Source: Chitinophaga pinensis (lineage in GTDB: Bacteria > Bacteroidota > Bacteroidia > Flavobacteriales_D > Crocinitomicaceae). From it: a stretch of DNA of 37,133 nucleotides. The translations under genes were made by a program, and so were the position numbers. The notes under the pieces are model-generated. The model had not been told where the DNA came from. It did not search any database and saw only the letters and a program-made list of their open reading frames with translations. The stretch is from NCBI GenBank assembly GCA_943327315.2, contig CALPWQ020000013.1, positions 1 through 37,133 on the forward strand, read 5' to 3'. This document shows, one piece after another, positions 1 to 7,856 of this stretch. The first letter of the stretch is position 1, and every line of letters begins with the position of its first letter.

Positions 1-3000
1 ATCAATATAAATGCGAGTGAACCGGCACTGCGCATTCAAATGGAATCTCCCGATGGAAGCCCTAGTAACCTGAATGTGAATTCCTACTCGCATTACGACC
101 TTCATGAAGAGGACCTTGTAAACTTAGTGCAGGGTGGACAGCGCTGGTATGGTGAATTGTTTGATATTGAACTTGAGCGGACCTTTACGTTTTCGGTTCC
201 TGGAATTGTTTCTTCCTTCCCTGCAAAAATTAGAACAGCGGTGGCGACGGATGCCCGGCTTTCTGTCGGTTCTTTGCAGAAATATTCAGTGAATGGGGCT
301 GTCCTTACTCAATCGTCTCTTCCCTCAACGTCGGAAGATTTCGTGCAGTCGAGCAGCAATATGACCTTGAGCAACCCTCCAGCAACGATACCTTTTAAAG
401 TTTCGATCACACAAAACTCTCCGAGTATGCAGGTCTATCTAGACCGCATTTTGCTCAATTGCCGCCGATCCTTAAGTTTCACGGGCAGTCAAATGAACTT
501 TAGGGATTTGGCTTCTGTGAATGCTGGAAATATAGCCACCTTTTCTATCGCAAACTTTCCATCGCAAGGATTCGTTTGGGATGTTACAGATCGTCATTCA
601 CCAAAGAAATTGATTGGTTCACTGTCAGGATCTGTTTATTCGTTCACGGCGCACACTGACTCGTTGCGCGAATTTGTTGCTTCGAACAACACCTCATTTT
701 CAATTCCACAATTCGTAAGCACAGTTTCAGCTCAAAATTTACATGCCTTGCCGCAAGCAGAATATTTGATTGTTAGCCATGATTTGTTTTTAAATCAAGC
801 CGATAGATTAGCCGATTTGCACCGAGCAAAAGGAATGACAGTACATGTGGTCACGACGGATCAGGTGTACAATGAATTTAGTTCTGGAATGCCTGACCCA
901 ACGGCGATTCGGATGTTTGCCAAAATGTTCTATGACCGAGGGGTGATTGATCCTGCAACACGGCCAAAATACCTTCTGCTCTTTGGAGACGGCACCTACG
1001 ACCCAAAAAATCGTGTGGAGAACAATAACAATTATGTCATCACTTATCAATTTCCAAATAGTGAAAATCATTCTGCGTCTCTTGTTACGGACGATTATTT
1101 TGGTATGCTGAGTGACAATGATGCTATCGCTGCAGTCGATATGATGGACATTGGTGTGGGTCGATTGCTTATTTCTGACGAACAAATGGCCAAGCAACAG
1201 GTGGATAAAATCGAACACTACCTGAAAAATGGTTCGTCAATCTACAGTGAGAATTCAAGCTGCTCAACTTCAGGTGAAACATCAACATTTGGTGATTGGC
1301 GTCAAAATTACATTCAAATCGCTGATGATGAAGAGGATGGATACTTTGTGAAATATGACTGTGAACCACAATACGAATATGTAAAGACATACCACAATGA
1401 GATGAATTGTGATAAGCTTTATCTGGATGCATACCCCCAAGAGACGGGTGCAGGTGGTCAGCGTTATCCAGATGTTTACAATGGAATTACGAAACGCGTT
1501 GAGCGTGGTGCCTTAATCGTCAATTATGTTGGTCATGGTGGTGAAACAGGATTGGCTCAAGAGCGTGTGGTGAATGTTCCACAAATTCAAGACTGGAAAA
1601 ACATCAATCGTTTGAATGTCTTTGTATCAGCGACATGTGAGTTTACTCGCTTCGATGATCCAGGACGCGTTTCAGCGGGTGAGTGGGTATCTTTAAATCC
1701 TTACGGAGGTTCGATTGCCTTGATGACAACCACGAGATCTGTGTTTTTTGGTGTGAATTCAAGCACCGGTGATGCATTTTTTAATAATGTGTTTGAGCGT
1801 GATGTAGACAGCCTGCCGAAAGCTTTAGGTGAGATCATGCGCCTGACAAAAAATGCGGCCGTTCAGAACGATAACAAGAGAAGCTTTATACTTATTGGAG
1901 ATCCTGCCTTGCGCATCGCACTCCCATACATGAAAGTGGTTACCGACAGTGTGAATGGTATTTCACCTGACTTGGCCATGGATACATTAAGGGCCTTGAG
2001 TAAAGTAACTATCAAAGGTCACTTGGAAGATTTTAACGGTAATATACTAACAGGATTTGATGGGGTATTGTCGCCGTCAATTTTTGATAAAATCAAGGAG
2101 ATGCAGACTTTGGGACAAGATCCAGATTCTCCTGTTTTGACATTTGAAGTGCAGCGGAATGCGCTTTACAAAGGGAAGGCGACGGTGACTGATGGACAAT
2201 TCACCTTTTCATTTATCGTGCCCAAGGATATCAATTATTCATTTGGTGCTGGAAAAATTAGTTATTACGCAAATAGTACTTCAATTGATGCGGGCGGGTT
2301 TGATACACGCATCGTTGTGGGAGGAATCGATCCAAATGGAATTTCTGACACTCAAGGCCCAGATATAGATCTTTTTTTAAATGAAGAAAGTTTTGTGAAC
2401 GGGGGAACAACCGATCAATCTCCAGTTTTAATTGCCAATCTTTTCGATGAAAATGGAATCAATACGGTAGGAAATGGAATTGGACACGATTTGGTTGCTA
2501 TCATAGACGGGAACTTAGAAAATCCAATTGTATTGAATGACTACTATTCAGCGAACCTCGATTCCTATCAGTCGGGTAAGCTGCGCTTTAATTTGTCTGA
2601 ATTGAGCACTGGAAAGCATACGCTAACCCTAAAAGTTTGGGATGTAAATAACAATCTATCCCAATCATCAATAGAATTTTATGTTCAGCTGGATCAAACG
2701 GTTGCATTGAATCACGTACTGAATTACCCGAATCCATTCACGACCCATACAGAATTCTTTTTTGAACACAATCAAGTATGTTCTGAGCTCGATGTCCAGG
2801 TACAAGTGATGACTGTTTCAGGGAAATTGGTACGTTCCATAAATCAAATGGTAAAAACGGAAGGATTTAGATCTCAGGGTATTCCGTGGGATGGACGTGA
2901 TGATTTTGGTGACCAACTCGCAAAGGGCGTATACATTTACACCATTAAAGTGAGAACGCCCGATGGCACTGTTGCTGATAAAACGGAAAAATTGGTTCTT

Positions 3001-3009
3001 TTGAAATAA
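1..3009 (+). CDS. porU: PorU, T9SS gingipain-family (C25) signal peptidase, 5' end outside window
   Basis: Partial gene: the frame is open from base 1, so the true start lies upstream and the ATG at 40 is only an internal Met. PorU is the surface sortase of the type IX secretion system. It removes the C-terminal sorting domain of cargo proteins and helps attach them to the outer membrane. The middle of the protein is a C25 caspase-like domain running from the LADLHRAKGMTVHVV strand through LLLFGDGTYDP. The likely catalytic His is in NYVGHGGETG (codon 1534-1536) and the catalytic Cys in SATCEFTRFDDP (codon 1636-1638). A beta-rich region follows. The end (NYPNPF, then GVYIYTIKVRTPDG) resembles a T9SS C-terminal domain, which PorU itself is known to carry. 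porV lies 52 bases downstream, the pairing known from Flavobacterium and relatives. Identification rests on motifs and context and is strong. Confidence 0.93.
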   Translation: MNINASEPALRIQMESPDGSPSNLNVNSYSHYDLHEEDLVNLVQGGQRWYGELFDIELERTFTFSVPGIVSSFPAKIRTAVATDARLSVGSLQKYSVNGAVLTQSSLPSTSEDFVQSSSNMTLSNPPATIPFKVSITQNSPSMQVYLDRILLNCRRSLSFTGSQMNFRDLASVNAGNIATFSIANFPSQGFVWDVTDRHSPKKLIGSLSGSVYSFTAHTDSLREFVASNNTSFSIPQFVSTVSAQNLHALPQAEYLIVSHDLFLNQADRLADLHRAKGMTVHVVTTDQVYNEFSSGMPDPTAIRMFAKMFYDRGVIDPATRPKYLLLFGDGTYDPKNRVENNNNYVITYQFPNSENHSASLVTDDYFGMLSDNDAIAAVDMMDIGVGRLLISDEQMAKQQVDKIEHYLKNGSSIYSENSSCSTSGETSTFGDWRQNYIQIADDEEDGYFVKYDCEPQYEYVKTYHNEMNCDKLYLDAYPQETGAGGQRYPDVYNGITKRVERGALIVNYVGHGGETGLAQERVVNVPQIQDWKNINRLNVFVSATCEFTRFDDPGRVSAGEWVSLNPYGGSIALMTTTRSVFFGVNSSTGDAFFNNVFERDVDSLPKALGEIMRLTKNAAVQNDNKRSFILIGDPALRIALPYMKVVTDSVNGISPDLAMDTLRALSKVTIKGHLEDFNGNILTGFDGVLSPSIFDKIKEMQTLGQDPDSPVLTFEVQRNALYKGKATVTDGQFTFSFIVPKDINYSFGAGKISYYANSTSIDAGGFDTRIVVGGIDPNGISDTQGPDIDLFLNEESFVNGGTTDQSPVLIANLFDENGINTVGNGIGHDLVAIIDGNLENPIVLNDYYSANLDSYQSGKLRFNLSELSTGKHTLTLKVWDVNNNLSQSSIEFYVQLDQTVALNHVLNYPNPFTTHTEFFFEHNQVCSELDVQVQVMTVSGKLVRSINQMVKTEGFRSQGIPWDGRDDFGDQLAKGVYIYTIKVRTPDGTVADKTEKLVLLK

Positions 3010-3033
3010 GGGGATTTTGCCCGTCATTTTAAG

Positions 3034-3041
3034 TATATTTG
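3034..3041 (+). promoter_or_regulatory. Bacteroidota -7 promoter box for porV
   Basis: TATATTTG fits the Bacteroidota TAnnTTTG element and sits 20 bases before the porV ATG at 3062. No well-spaced -33 TTG is evident; a TTTTG lies 14 bases upstream, closer than usual. If real, porV can be transcribed apart from porU. Confidence 0.55.
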
Positions 3042-3061
3042 TAAGTCAAACAAAAAACAAC

Positions 3062-4366
3062 ATGAATAAAAACCACTTGGCATCTGCCATTTTTGGATTC
3101 ATTTCGCTCTCTGCCTTGGCCCAGCCTACAGGAGGAGCAACAGATAATGATCTTCAGTTAAATACCATTACCACCGCAGTGCCATTTATGGCCATTACGC
3201 CAGATTCACGGGCAGGAGGTATGGGGGATGCTGGTACGGCATTGAGTGCAAATTCGAATTCTTTGTATTGGAACACCTCGATGCTCACATTTGCCAAAGA
3301 AAAGTCTGAGTTGTCTTTGTCTTACACTCCATGGTTGCGTCAATTGACCAACGACATTCACTTGTCTTACCTTTCTGGGTATTATAAATTAAATGACCGT
3401 CACACAGTTGGTGGTGCCTTGCGCTATTTCAGCTTGGGTGAAATCACATTTACTGACGCAACAGGAAATGTAATCCGTAATGATAAACCTGCTGAATTTG
3501 AATTGACGGGTGGATATGCATTTCGTTTAGGTCGAAAAACGAGTATCGGGATCAATGGGAAATTTGTTTATTCTAATTTGACCGGTGGTTTGACTGTTGC
3601 TGGTGTGAATACCAAAGCAGGGGTTGCTGGAGCAACGGACTTATCTTTCACGTACTATGACGATGAATTAAGGGTTGGAGGCAGAGATGCTGCATACACT
3701 TTTGCATTTACATTAAACAATGTCGGAAATAAAATCGCTTACTCTGCCTTGAATGGTACGCGCGATTTCTTACCGATGAACTTGAAAATTGGAAACTCCT
3801 ATAAAATGGAGCTGGATAAATACAACAACATCGTATTTGCCTTAGATCTTCAAAAATTGCTTGTTCCAACACCTGCATACTATGACTATGTAGATTTGAA
3901 TGGTGATGGTGTTACTCAAGCAAGTGAATACGCGATGCTAGCGGGTAAAAACAATGAAGTCGGTGTTATCGGAGGATTGGTGCAGTCTTTCTACGATGCT
4001 CCAGGGACTTTGGTGAAAGACGATGCCGGAAACTACATTCAAAATGCGGATGGCACCTATCAAGTGGTTAAAGGAAGTCGTTTCAAAGAAGAGTTGTCAG
4101 AAATCAATATCGCCTTCGGAACGGAGTATTGGTACAACAATGTACTGGCTATCCGTGCTGGGTATTTTTACGAAAATAAAAACAAAGGTAACCGCCAATA
4201 TTTTAATGCGGGTATAGGTTTCCGATACAACATGTTCGGAATAGATATCTCATATTTGGCAGCCGTGAAGCGTCAAAGTCCGTTAGCAAACACATTGCGA
4301 TTCACGCTCCGTTTGTTCTTCGGAAGCAAAGCGAAAAACACAAGCGGCGATAGCAATCCTGAATAA
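3062..4366 (+). CDS. porV: PorV (LptO), T9SS outer-membrane shuttle protein
   Basis: A 434-residue outer-membrane beta-barrel of the FadL-like PorV family. PorV carries substrates from the T9SS translocon to the PorU sortase. The chosen ATG at 3062 begins a signal peptide (MNKNHLASAIFGFISLSALA, cleaved near ALA-QPTGG). An in-frame ATG at 3017 would add 15 residues before the signal peptide and would lie upstream of the TATATTTG box, so it is not used here. Family hallmarks are the early segment AVPFMAITPDSRAGGMGDAG followed by ALSANSNSLYWNTS, then alternating barrel strands ending in LRFTLRLFFGSK. porU lies immediately upstream. Function is inferred from strong family resemblance and synteny. 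Confidence 0.93.
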   Translation: MNKNHLASAIFGFISLSALAQPTGGATDNDLQLNTITTAVPFMAITPDSRAGGMGDAGTALSANSNSLYWNTSMLTFAKEKSELSLSYTPWLRQLTNDIHLSYLSGYYKLNDRHTVGGALRYFSLGEITFTDATGNVIRNDKPAEFELTGGYAFRLGRKTSIGINGKFVYSNLTGGLTVAGVNTKAGVAGATDLSFTYYDDELRVGGRDAAYTFAFTLNNVGNKIAYSALNGTRDFLPMNLKIGNSYKMELDKYNNIVFALDLQKLLVPTPAYYDYVDLNGDGVTQASEYAMLAGKNNEVGVIGGLVQSFYDAPGTLVKDDAGNYIQNADGTYQVVKGSRFKEELSEINIAFGTEYWYNNVLAIRAGYFYENKNKGNRQYFNAGIGFRYNMFGIDISYLAAVKRQSPLANTLRFTLRLFFGSKAKNTSGDSNPE

Positions 4367-4369
4367 ATC

Positions 4370-4846
4370 ATGCGCATACGTATTGGATTTGGGGTAGATG
4401 TACACCAACTTTCTTCGGAAAGAGAGCTATTCATTGGAGGAAAGAAGATTGAATCAGATTTAGGTGCTTTAGGCCATTCGGATGCCGATGTATTGCTTCA
4501 CGCCATTTGTGATGCCCTGCTCGGAGCAGCGAACCTCAGAGACATCGGTTTTCATTTTTCTGATACTGATCCTCAATACAAAGGAATCGATTCAAAAATC
4601 CTTCTCGAACGTGTCTATGTTTTGTTGCGCGAAAAGGGATATTCCATTGGCAATCTCGATTGCACAGTTATCCTTGAAAAACCGAAATTAAATCCACATA
4701 TTCCAGACATGCAAGCAATTATTGCTTCCATCTTAAAAATTGATTTGGATGATATATCCATCAAAGCAACAACACACGAAAAAGTAGATTCTTTCGGCGA
4801 ACGCAAAGCGGTGAAGGCCTATGCGAGTTGCTTGATCATGAAATAA
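4370..4846 (+). CDS. ispF: IspF, 2-C-methyl-D-erythritol 2,4-cyclodiphosphate synthase
   Basis: A 158-residue cytosolic enzyme of the non-mevalonate isoprenoid pathway. It cyclises CDP-methylerythritol 2-phosphate, releasing CMP. The start reads MRIRIGFGVDVHQL. Metal ligands expected from the family are D10, H12 and H44 (in LGHSDADVLLHAI), and the substrate loop IGFHFSDTDPQYKG is present. The C-terminal motif is unusual: where many homologs have a TTTEKLGFxGR-like sequence, this one reads ATTHEKVDSFGERKAV, keeping the E and the terminal R but replacing the GF pair. It starts 3 bases after the porV stop, so it is probably co-transcribed with porV, with no evident functional link to secretion. 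Confidence 0.95.
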   Translation: MRIRIGFGVDVHQLSSERELFIGGKKIESDLGALGHSDADVLLHAICDALLGAANLRDIGFHFSDTDPQYKGIDSKILLERVYVLLREKGYSIGNLDCTVILEKPKLNPHIPDMQAIIASILKIDLDDISIKATTHEKVDSFGERKAVKAYASCLIMK

Positions 4847-4864
4847 TCACTTTTGCTATTTTTG
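4832..4864 (+). promoter_or_regulatory. Promoter of the bioB-bioF operon
   Basis: TATTTTTG at 4857-4864 matches the Bacteroidota TAnnTTTG -7 element, with a TTG at 4832-4834 spaced 22 bases upstream as a plausible -33 element. The bioB ATG follows 16 bases after the box. The promoter overlaps the last codons of ispF. Confidence 0.6.
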
Positions 4865-4880
4865 CACAACAACTGCCGCA

Positions 4881-5981
4881 ATGAAAATAAATCCAGATTA
4901 TACCAGCCAAGAGAAACTCTTGGAACTTTACAATAAGCCTTTGCTCGAATTGGTCTTTGAAGCGGCAACCGTGCACCGCCAATTTCACGACCCACGTGAG
5001 GTGCAGATGTCTTCTTTATTGAGCATTAAAACAGGTGGATGTCCGGAAGATTGTGGATACTGCCCGCAAGCAGCACGTTACCATACGGATGTGGAGGCAC
5101 ATAAGTTAATGTCCGTAGATACGGTTATTGAACAAGCTAAAAATGCAAAGGCCAATGGATCATCTCGATTGTGTATGGGTGCAGCATGGCGTGAAGTGCG
5201 CGACAACAAGGATTTCGATTCTGTGGTTGAGATGGTACAAGCCGTAAACGACCTCGACATGGAGGTGTGTTGTACCTTGGGTATGCTGAATGAACATCAA
5301 GCTCAGCGACTGAAAAATGCTGGCTTATTTGCCTACAACCACAACTTGGATTCATCCCGTGAGTTTTACGGTGATGTAATTTCAACTCGAGAATATGAGG
5401 ACCGACTCAGTACAATCGAAAATGCGCGTAAAGCGGGTATTACTGTCTGTTCAGGTGGCATCATCGGAATGGGTGAGGCGATTGAAGATCGCGTAGGATT
5501 GTTGTGGTCGTACATGCAAATGGAGACTCCACCAGAATCGATTCCAATCAATGCCCTTGTTGCGGTCGAAGGGACGCCTTTGGAAGATCAAAAGCCAATC
5601 GAACAGTGGGAAATGATTCGCATGGTTGCAACAACGCGCATTGCCTTTCCTGAATCTGTTGTGCGCCTTTCTGCAGGTAGAACGAAGATGAGCATGGAAG
5701 CGCAAGCGATGTGCTTTATGGCGGGGGCTGGATCTATTTTTGCAGGAGATAAATTGCTGACAACCCCGAACCCGGATTTTAATGAGGACAAAGAAATGTT
5801 TAACATCCTTGGTTTAATCCCTAAAGAAGCATTTGCGGGGAGTGAGAAACCGGTTTCAATGCCTGACCCATTGATCGAAGAACGGAAGAAACGTGAACTT
5901 GAGCGAGAGGTGGAATTGAAAAATGCACGAGAAGAAGCACTAAAAAATGGCTTTGAACCAAGAAAAATTACAGTTTCTTAA
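4881..5981 (+). CDS. bioB: BioB, biotin synthase
   Basis: A 366-residue radical-SAM enzyme that inserts sulfur into dethiobiotin to make biotin. The cluster motif CxxxCxxC is C54, C58 and C61 (TGGCPEDCGYCPQ). Cysteines expected to hold the sacrificial [2Fe-2S] cluster appear in RLCMGAAWR, MEVCCTLGML and ITVCSGGIIGMGE, and the Arg ligand is in VVRLSAGRTKMS. The core ends near residue 320. The last 45 or so residues are a charged, probably helical tail (EERKKRELEREVELKNAREE) that many shorter homologs lack. bioF follows 11 bases downstream. No bioA, bioD, bioC or bioH is visible, so the rest of the pathway must be elsewhere. Confidence 0.97.
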   Translation: MKINPDYTSQEKLLELYNKPLLELVFEAATVHRQFHDPREVQMSSLLSIKTGGCPEDCGYCPQAARYHTDVEAHKLMSVDTVIEQAKNAKANGSSRLCMGAAWREVRDNKDFDSVVEMVQAVNDLDMEVCCTLGMLNEHQAQRLKNAGLFAYNHNLDSSREFYGDVISTREYEDRLSTIENARKAGITVCSGGIIGMGEAIEDRVGLLWSYMQMETPPESIPINALVAVEGTPLEDQKPIEQWEMIRMVATTRIAFPESVVRLSAGRTKMSMEAQAMCFMAGAGSIFAGDKLLTTPNPDFNEDKEMFNILGLIPKEAFAGSEKPVSMPDPLIEERKKRELEREVELKNAREEALKNGFEPRKITVS

Positions 5982-5992
5982 TCCTTCAATTG

Positions 5993-7078
5993 ATGGATAA
6001 AAAACTGATGGATAAATTAGTAAAACGAGAAAATGAGGGAACTTTGCGTTCCCTTTCTTTTTGTTCTGGAATGATTGATTTCTTTTCAAATGATTATCTC
6101 GGATATGCTTCACTAGCTACATCAGCGTGTGATCTACAATTTTCGAGTACTGGTTCTCGTCTGATTTCAGGGAATTCTTCCACCGCAGAGGAATGTGAAC
6201 GTTTCTTGGCAAATCGATTTGTTTCTAGCGCTGCATTGATCTTTAATTCGGGGTACGATGCAAACCTTGGCTTTTTCAGTTCGGTACCTCAGAAAGGAGA
6301 TACGGTGGTGTACGACGCCTATGTGCATGCCAGTATTCGTGATGGAATTCGATTGTCCTTTGCCTCTGCATTTTCATTCAAACACAACGACCTTGAAGAT
6401 CTTCGGCTAAAGCTTTCTAGAGCAACAGGCACAATTTATATTGCCGTAGAAGGGATTTATTCAATGTCGGGTGACCAAGCGCCTTTACTCGAAATTGTTC
6501 GACTTGCAAAAGAATACGGTGCATACATCTATTTAGACGAAGCACATTCCGCAGGTGTAATGGGGGTAAATGGCGCCGGATTGGCCGTTGAGCTTGGGAT
6601 TGCCGATGAAATTTATGCCCGACTTGTGACCTTTGGGAAAGCGTTTGGCGCACACGGTGCTTGTATTTTATCCAACGAGAATACACGAAACTACTTGATT
6701 AATTTTGCCCATTCTTTCATTTACACAACAGCCCTTCCTCCGGAACAGTATGTACGAATAATGGATATTTTGCGAGATGCTGATCTCGAAATGAGACGCA
6801 AGAGTCTGCACAAGAATTGTCAATTGCTCAATGAGAAGTTAAGTATAATAAGGGATGGAAATTCTCCCATTCTGATGCTTGGCACCGAAAACAGGGAGGA
6901 GCTTCGTCGGATCTCTTCATTGTTAAATTCAGCCAAGTTTGCGGTTAAACCTATTTTTCATCCGACTGTTCCTATGGAATGCGAAGGAATTCGTGTCAGC
7001 ATGCATGCCTTCAATACTGCGGATGAAATTGACTCTTTTGCAAGTCAGTTGAAAGGATTACGCCCGATTCAATCGTGA
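5993..7078 (+). CDS. bioF: BioF-type 8-amino-7-oxononanoate synthase
   Basis: A 361-residue PLP enzyme of the alpha-oxoamine synthase family. It should condense L-alanine with a pimeloyl thioester, the first ring-building step of biotin synthesis. The start chosen is ATG 5993 (MDKKLMDK); a TTG one codon upstream is also in frame. Motifs seen are FFSNDYLGYA near the N-terminus, GSRLISGNSSTAEECER, the PLP-binding aspartate in YLDEAHSAGVMG, and the Schiff-base lysine K216 in VTFGKAFGAHG. It is somewhat shorter than the usual 380-390 residues. It lies directly behind bioB, which makes biotin synthesis much more likely than another family role. Its last 21 bases overlap the convergent receiver-domain gene. 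Confidence 0.9.
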   Translation: MDKKLMDKLVKRENEGTLRSLSFCSGMIDFFSNDYLGYASLATSACDLQFSSTGSRLISGNSSTAEECERFLANRFVSSAALIFNSGYDANLGFFSSVPQKGDTVVYDAYVHASIRDGIRLSFASAFSFKHNDLEDLRLKLSRATGTIYIAVEGIYSMSGDQAPLLEIVRLAKEYGAYIYLDEAHSAGVMGVNGAGLAVELGIADEIYARLVTFGKAFGAHGACILSNENTRNYLINFAHSFIYTTALPPEQYVRIMDILRDADLEMRRKSLHKNCQLLNEKLSIIRDGNSPILMLGTENREELRRISSLLNSAKFAVKPIFHPTVPMECEGIRVSMHAFNTADEIDSFASQLKGLRPIQS

Positions 7079-7516
7079 ACGGAAGTCAGTTAAATCAATT
7101 TGCACATGGCGGCCTGTGTCGCACCAATTTGTTACGTACTCATGCAATGCTTGCCCCAGTTCAATGAATGAATTGCTGCCGTCTTTTTGAATATAGGTCA
7201 AGGCACCGGCAGCGAAAATTTGTGAGCGGACATACGGACTTTGTTGAGCACTTAAAAAGATAAAAGAAGCATTCGAGTTGTTCGCATGGATTTGAGACAT
7301 CACCTCAAGTCCCTTTAATGTTTTGAGGTCGTAATCTAAAATCACAAGAATATGTTCGCTTTCAGCCAAACGAATACACTCTAATTCATCATCCACCAAA
7401 ATTGAATTGGTATAGCCAAATTTTTGAAGGACACTGTGCACTAATTTTCCCAAAAATGGGTCGTCATCTAAGATGATAATACGGATGGCTGACTTTTCCA
7501 TAGCATTTGTTTCCAT
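7058..7516 (-). CDS. Stand-alone response-regulator receiver domain protein
   Basis: A 152-residue protein consisting almost entirely of a CheY-like receiver domain with no output domain. Counting from the second Met (ATG at 7501), the acidic pocket is D12-D14 (IIILDDDPF), the phospho-accepting Asp is D56 (VILDYDL), and the conserved Lys is in YIQKDGS. The first ATG at 7516 adds only METNA, and both starts are possible. No partner histidine kinase is nearby, so the pathway cannot be named; such proteins often act through protein-protein contacts or phosphorelays. It overlaps the 3' end of bioF by 21 bases on the opposite strand. No exact TAnnTTTG box is seen upstream. Confidence 0.85.
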   Translation of the reverse strand: METNAMEKSAIRIIILDDDPFLGKLVHSVLQKFGYTNSILVDDELECIRLAESEHILVILDYDLKTLKGLEVMSQIHANNSNASFIFLSAQQSPYVRSQIFAAGALTYIQKDGSNSFIELGQALHEYVTNWCDTGRHVQIDLTDFRSRLNRA

Positions 7517-7856
7517 GACTACTTTAAAGTTTGTGCCAAAAGAATAAGTATTTGCAAATCAGTAAAATAACAATTTAACGATGTGCTTATATTGTCAAAA
7601 TGGCAAGTTTATTCCCAAATTGGGATACTGTTTAAGGGACTTAAAAAAGTTACGAGTTACGAATTACGAGTTACGAATTACGAGTTACGAGTTACGAATT
7701 ACGAATTACGAATTACGAATTGGGTCATACTTCTATACTAAACCTTCCAAGGACATTAAGATAATAGGACTTTCATCAATCTTCGCTTGAGTCGATTCAT
7801 GCTCCATGTTCAAAAAGTGACAAAAGACAAAAGAATTGAGAAAAAAAATATCTCTT
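7517..7856. other. Gene-poor 340-base gap between the receiver and helicase genes
   Basis: No convincing gene lies here. The stretch holds a near-perfect palindrome (TCCCAAATTGGGA, 7613-7625) and the tandem heptamer array at 7650-7719. An ORF of 69 codons (7581-7790) spans the array, but its centre is just the translated repeat. No clear promoter or terminator hairpin was found for either flanking gene. Confidence 0.7.
7650..7719. repeat. Tandem heptamer repeat, (TTACGAR) x 10
   Basis: Ten exact head-to-tail copies of a 7-base unit, TTACGAG or TTACGAA, with only the last base varying. The order of that base is G A G A G G A A A A. A partial TT follows before GGG ends the array. Because 7 is not a multiple of 3, any frame reads through all three codon phases and repeats every 21 bases, giving an apparent NYELRIT-type peptide. 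Uninterrupted heptamer arrays of this kind are typically intergenic and length-variable. It sits between two minus-strand genes, about 130 bases downstream of the receiver gene's start and 137 bases beyond the helicase stop. Confidence 0.95.

Noticed and set aside
3017-3061. Upstream ATG for porV
   Set aside because: It would place 15 residues ahead of a good signal peptide and precede the promoter box.
7613-7625. Palindrome TCCCAAATTGGGA as an operator
   Set aside because: Only 13 bases, AT-rich centre, not next to a promoter or start codon; a chance occurrence is likely.
7650-7719. CRISPR-like array
   Set aside because: Units are 7 bases with no spacers and no cas genes are present; it is a simple tandem repeat.
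7581-7790. ORF of 69 codons with a repeated NYELRIT-type peptide
   Set aside because: Its core is the translated heptamer array; the flanks show no conserved features and there is no promoter box.
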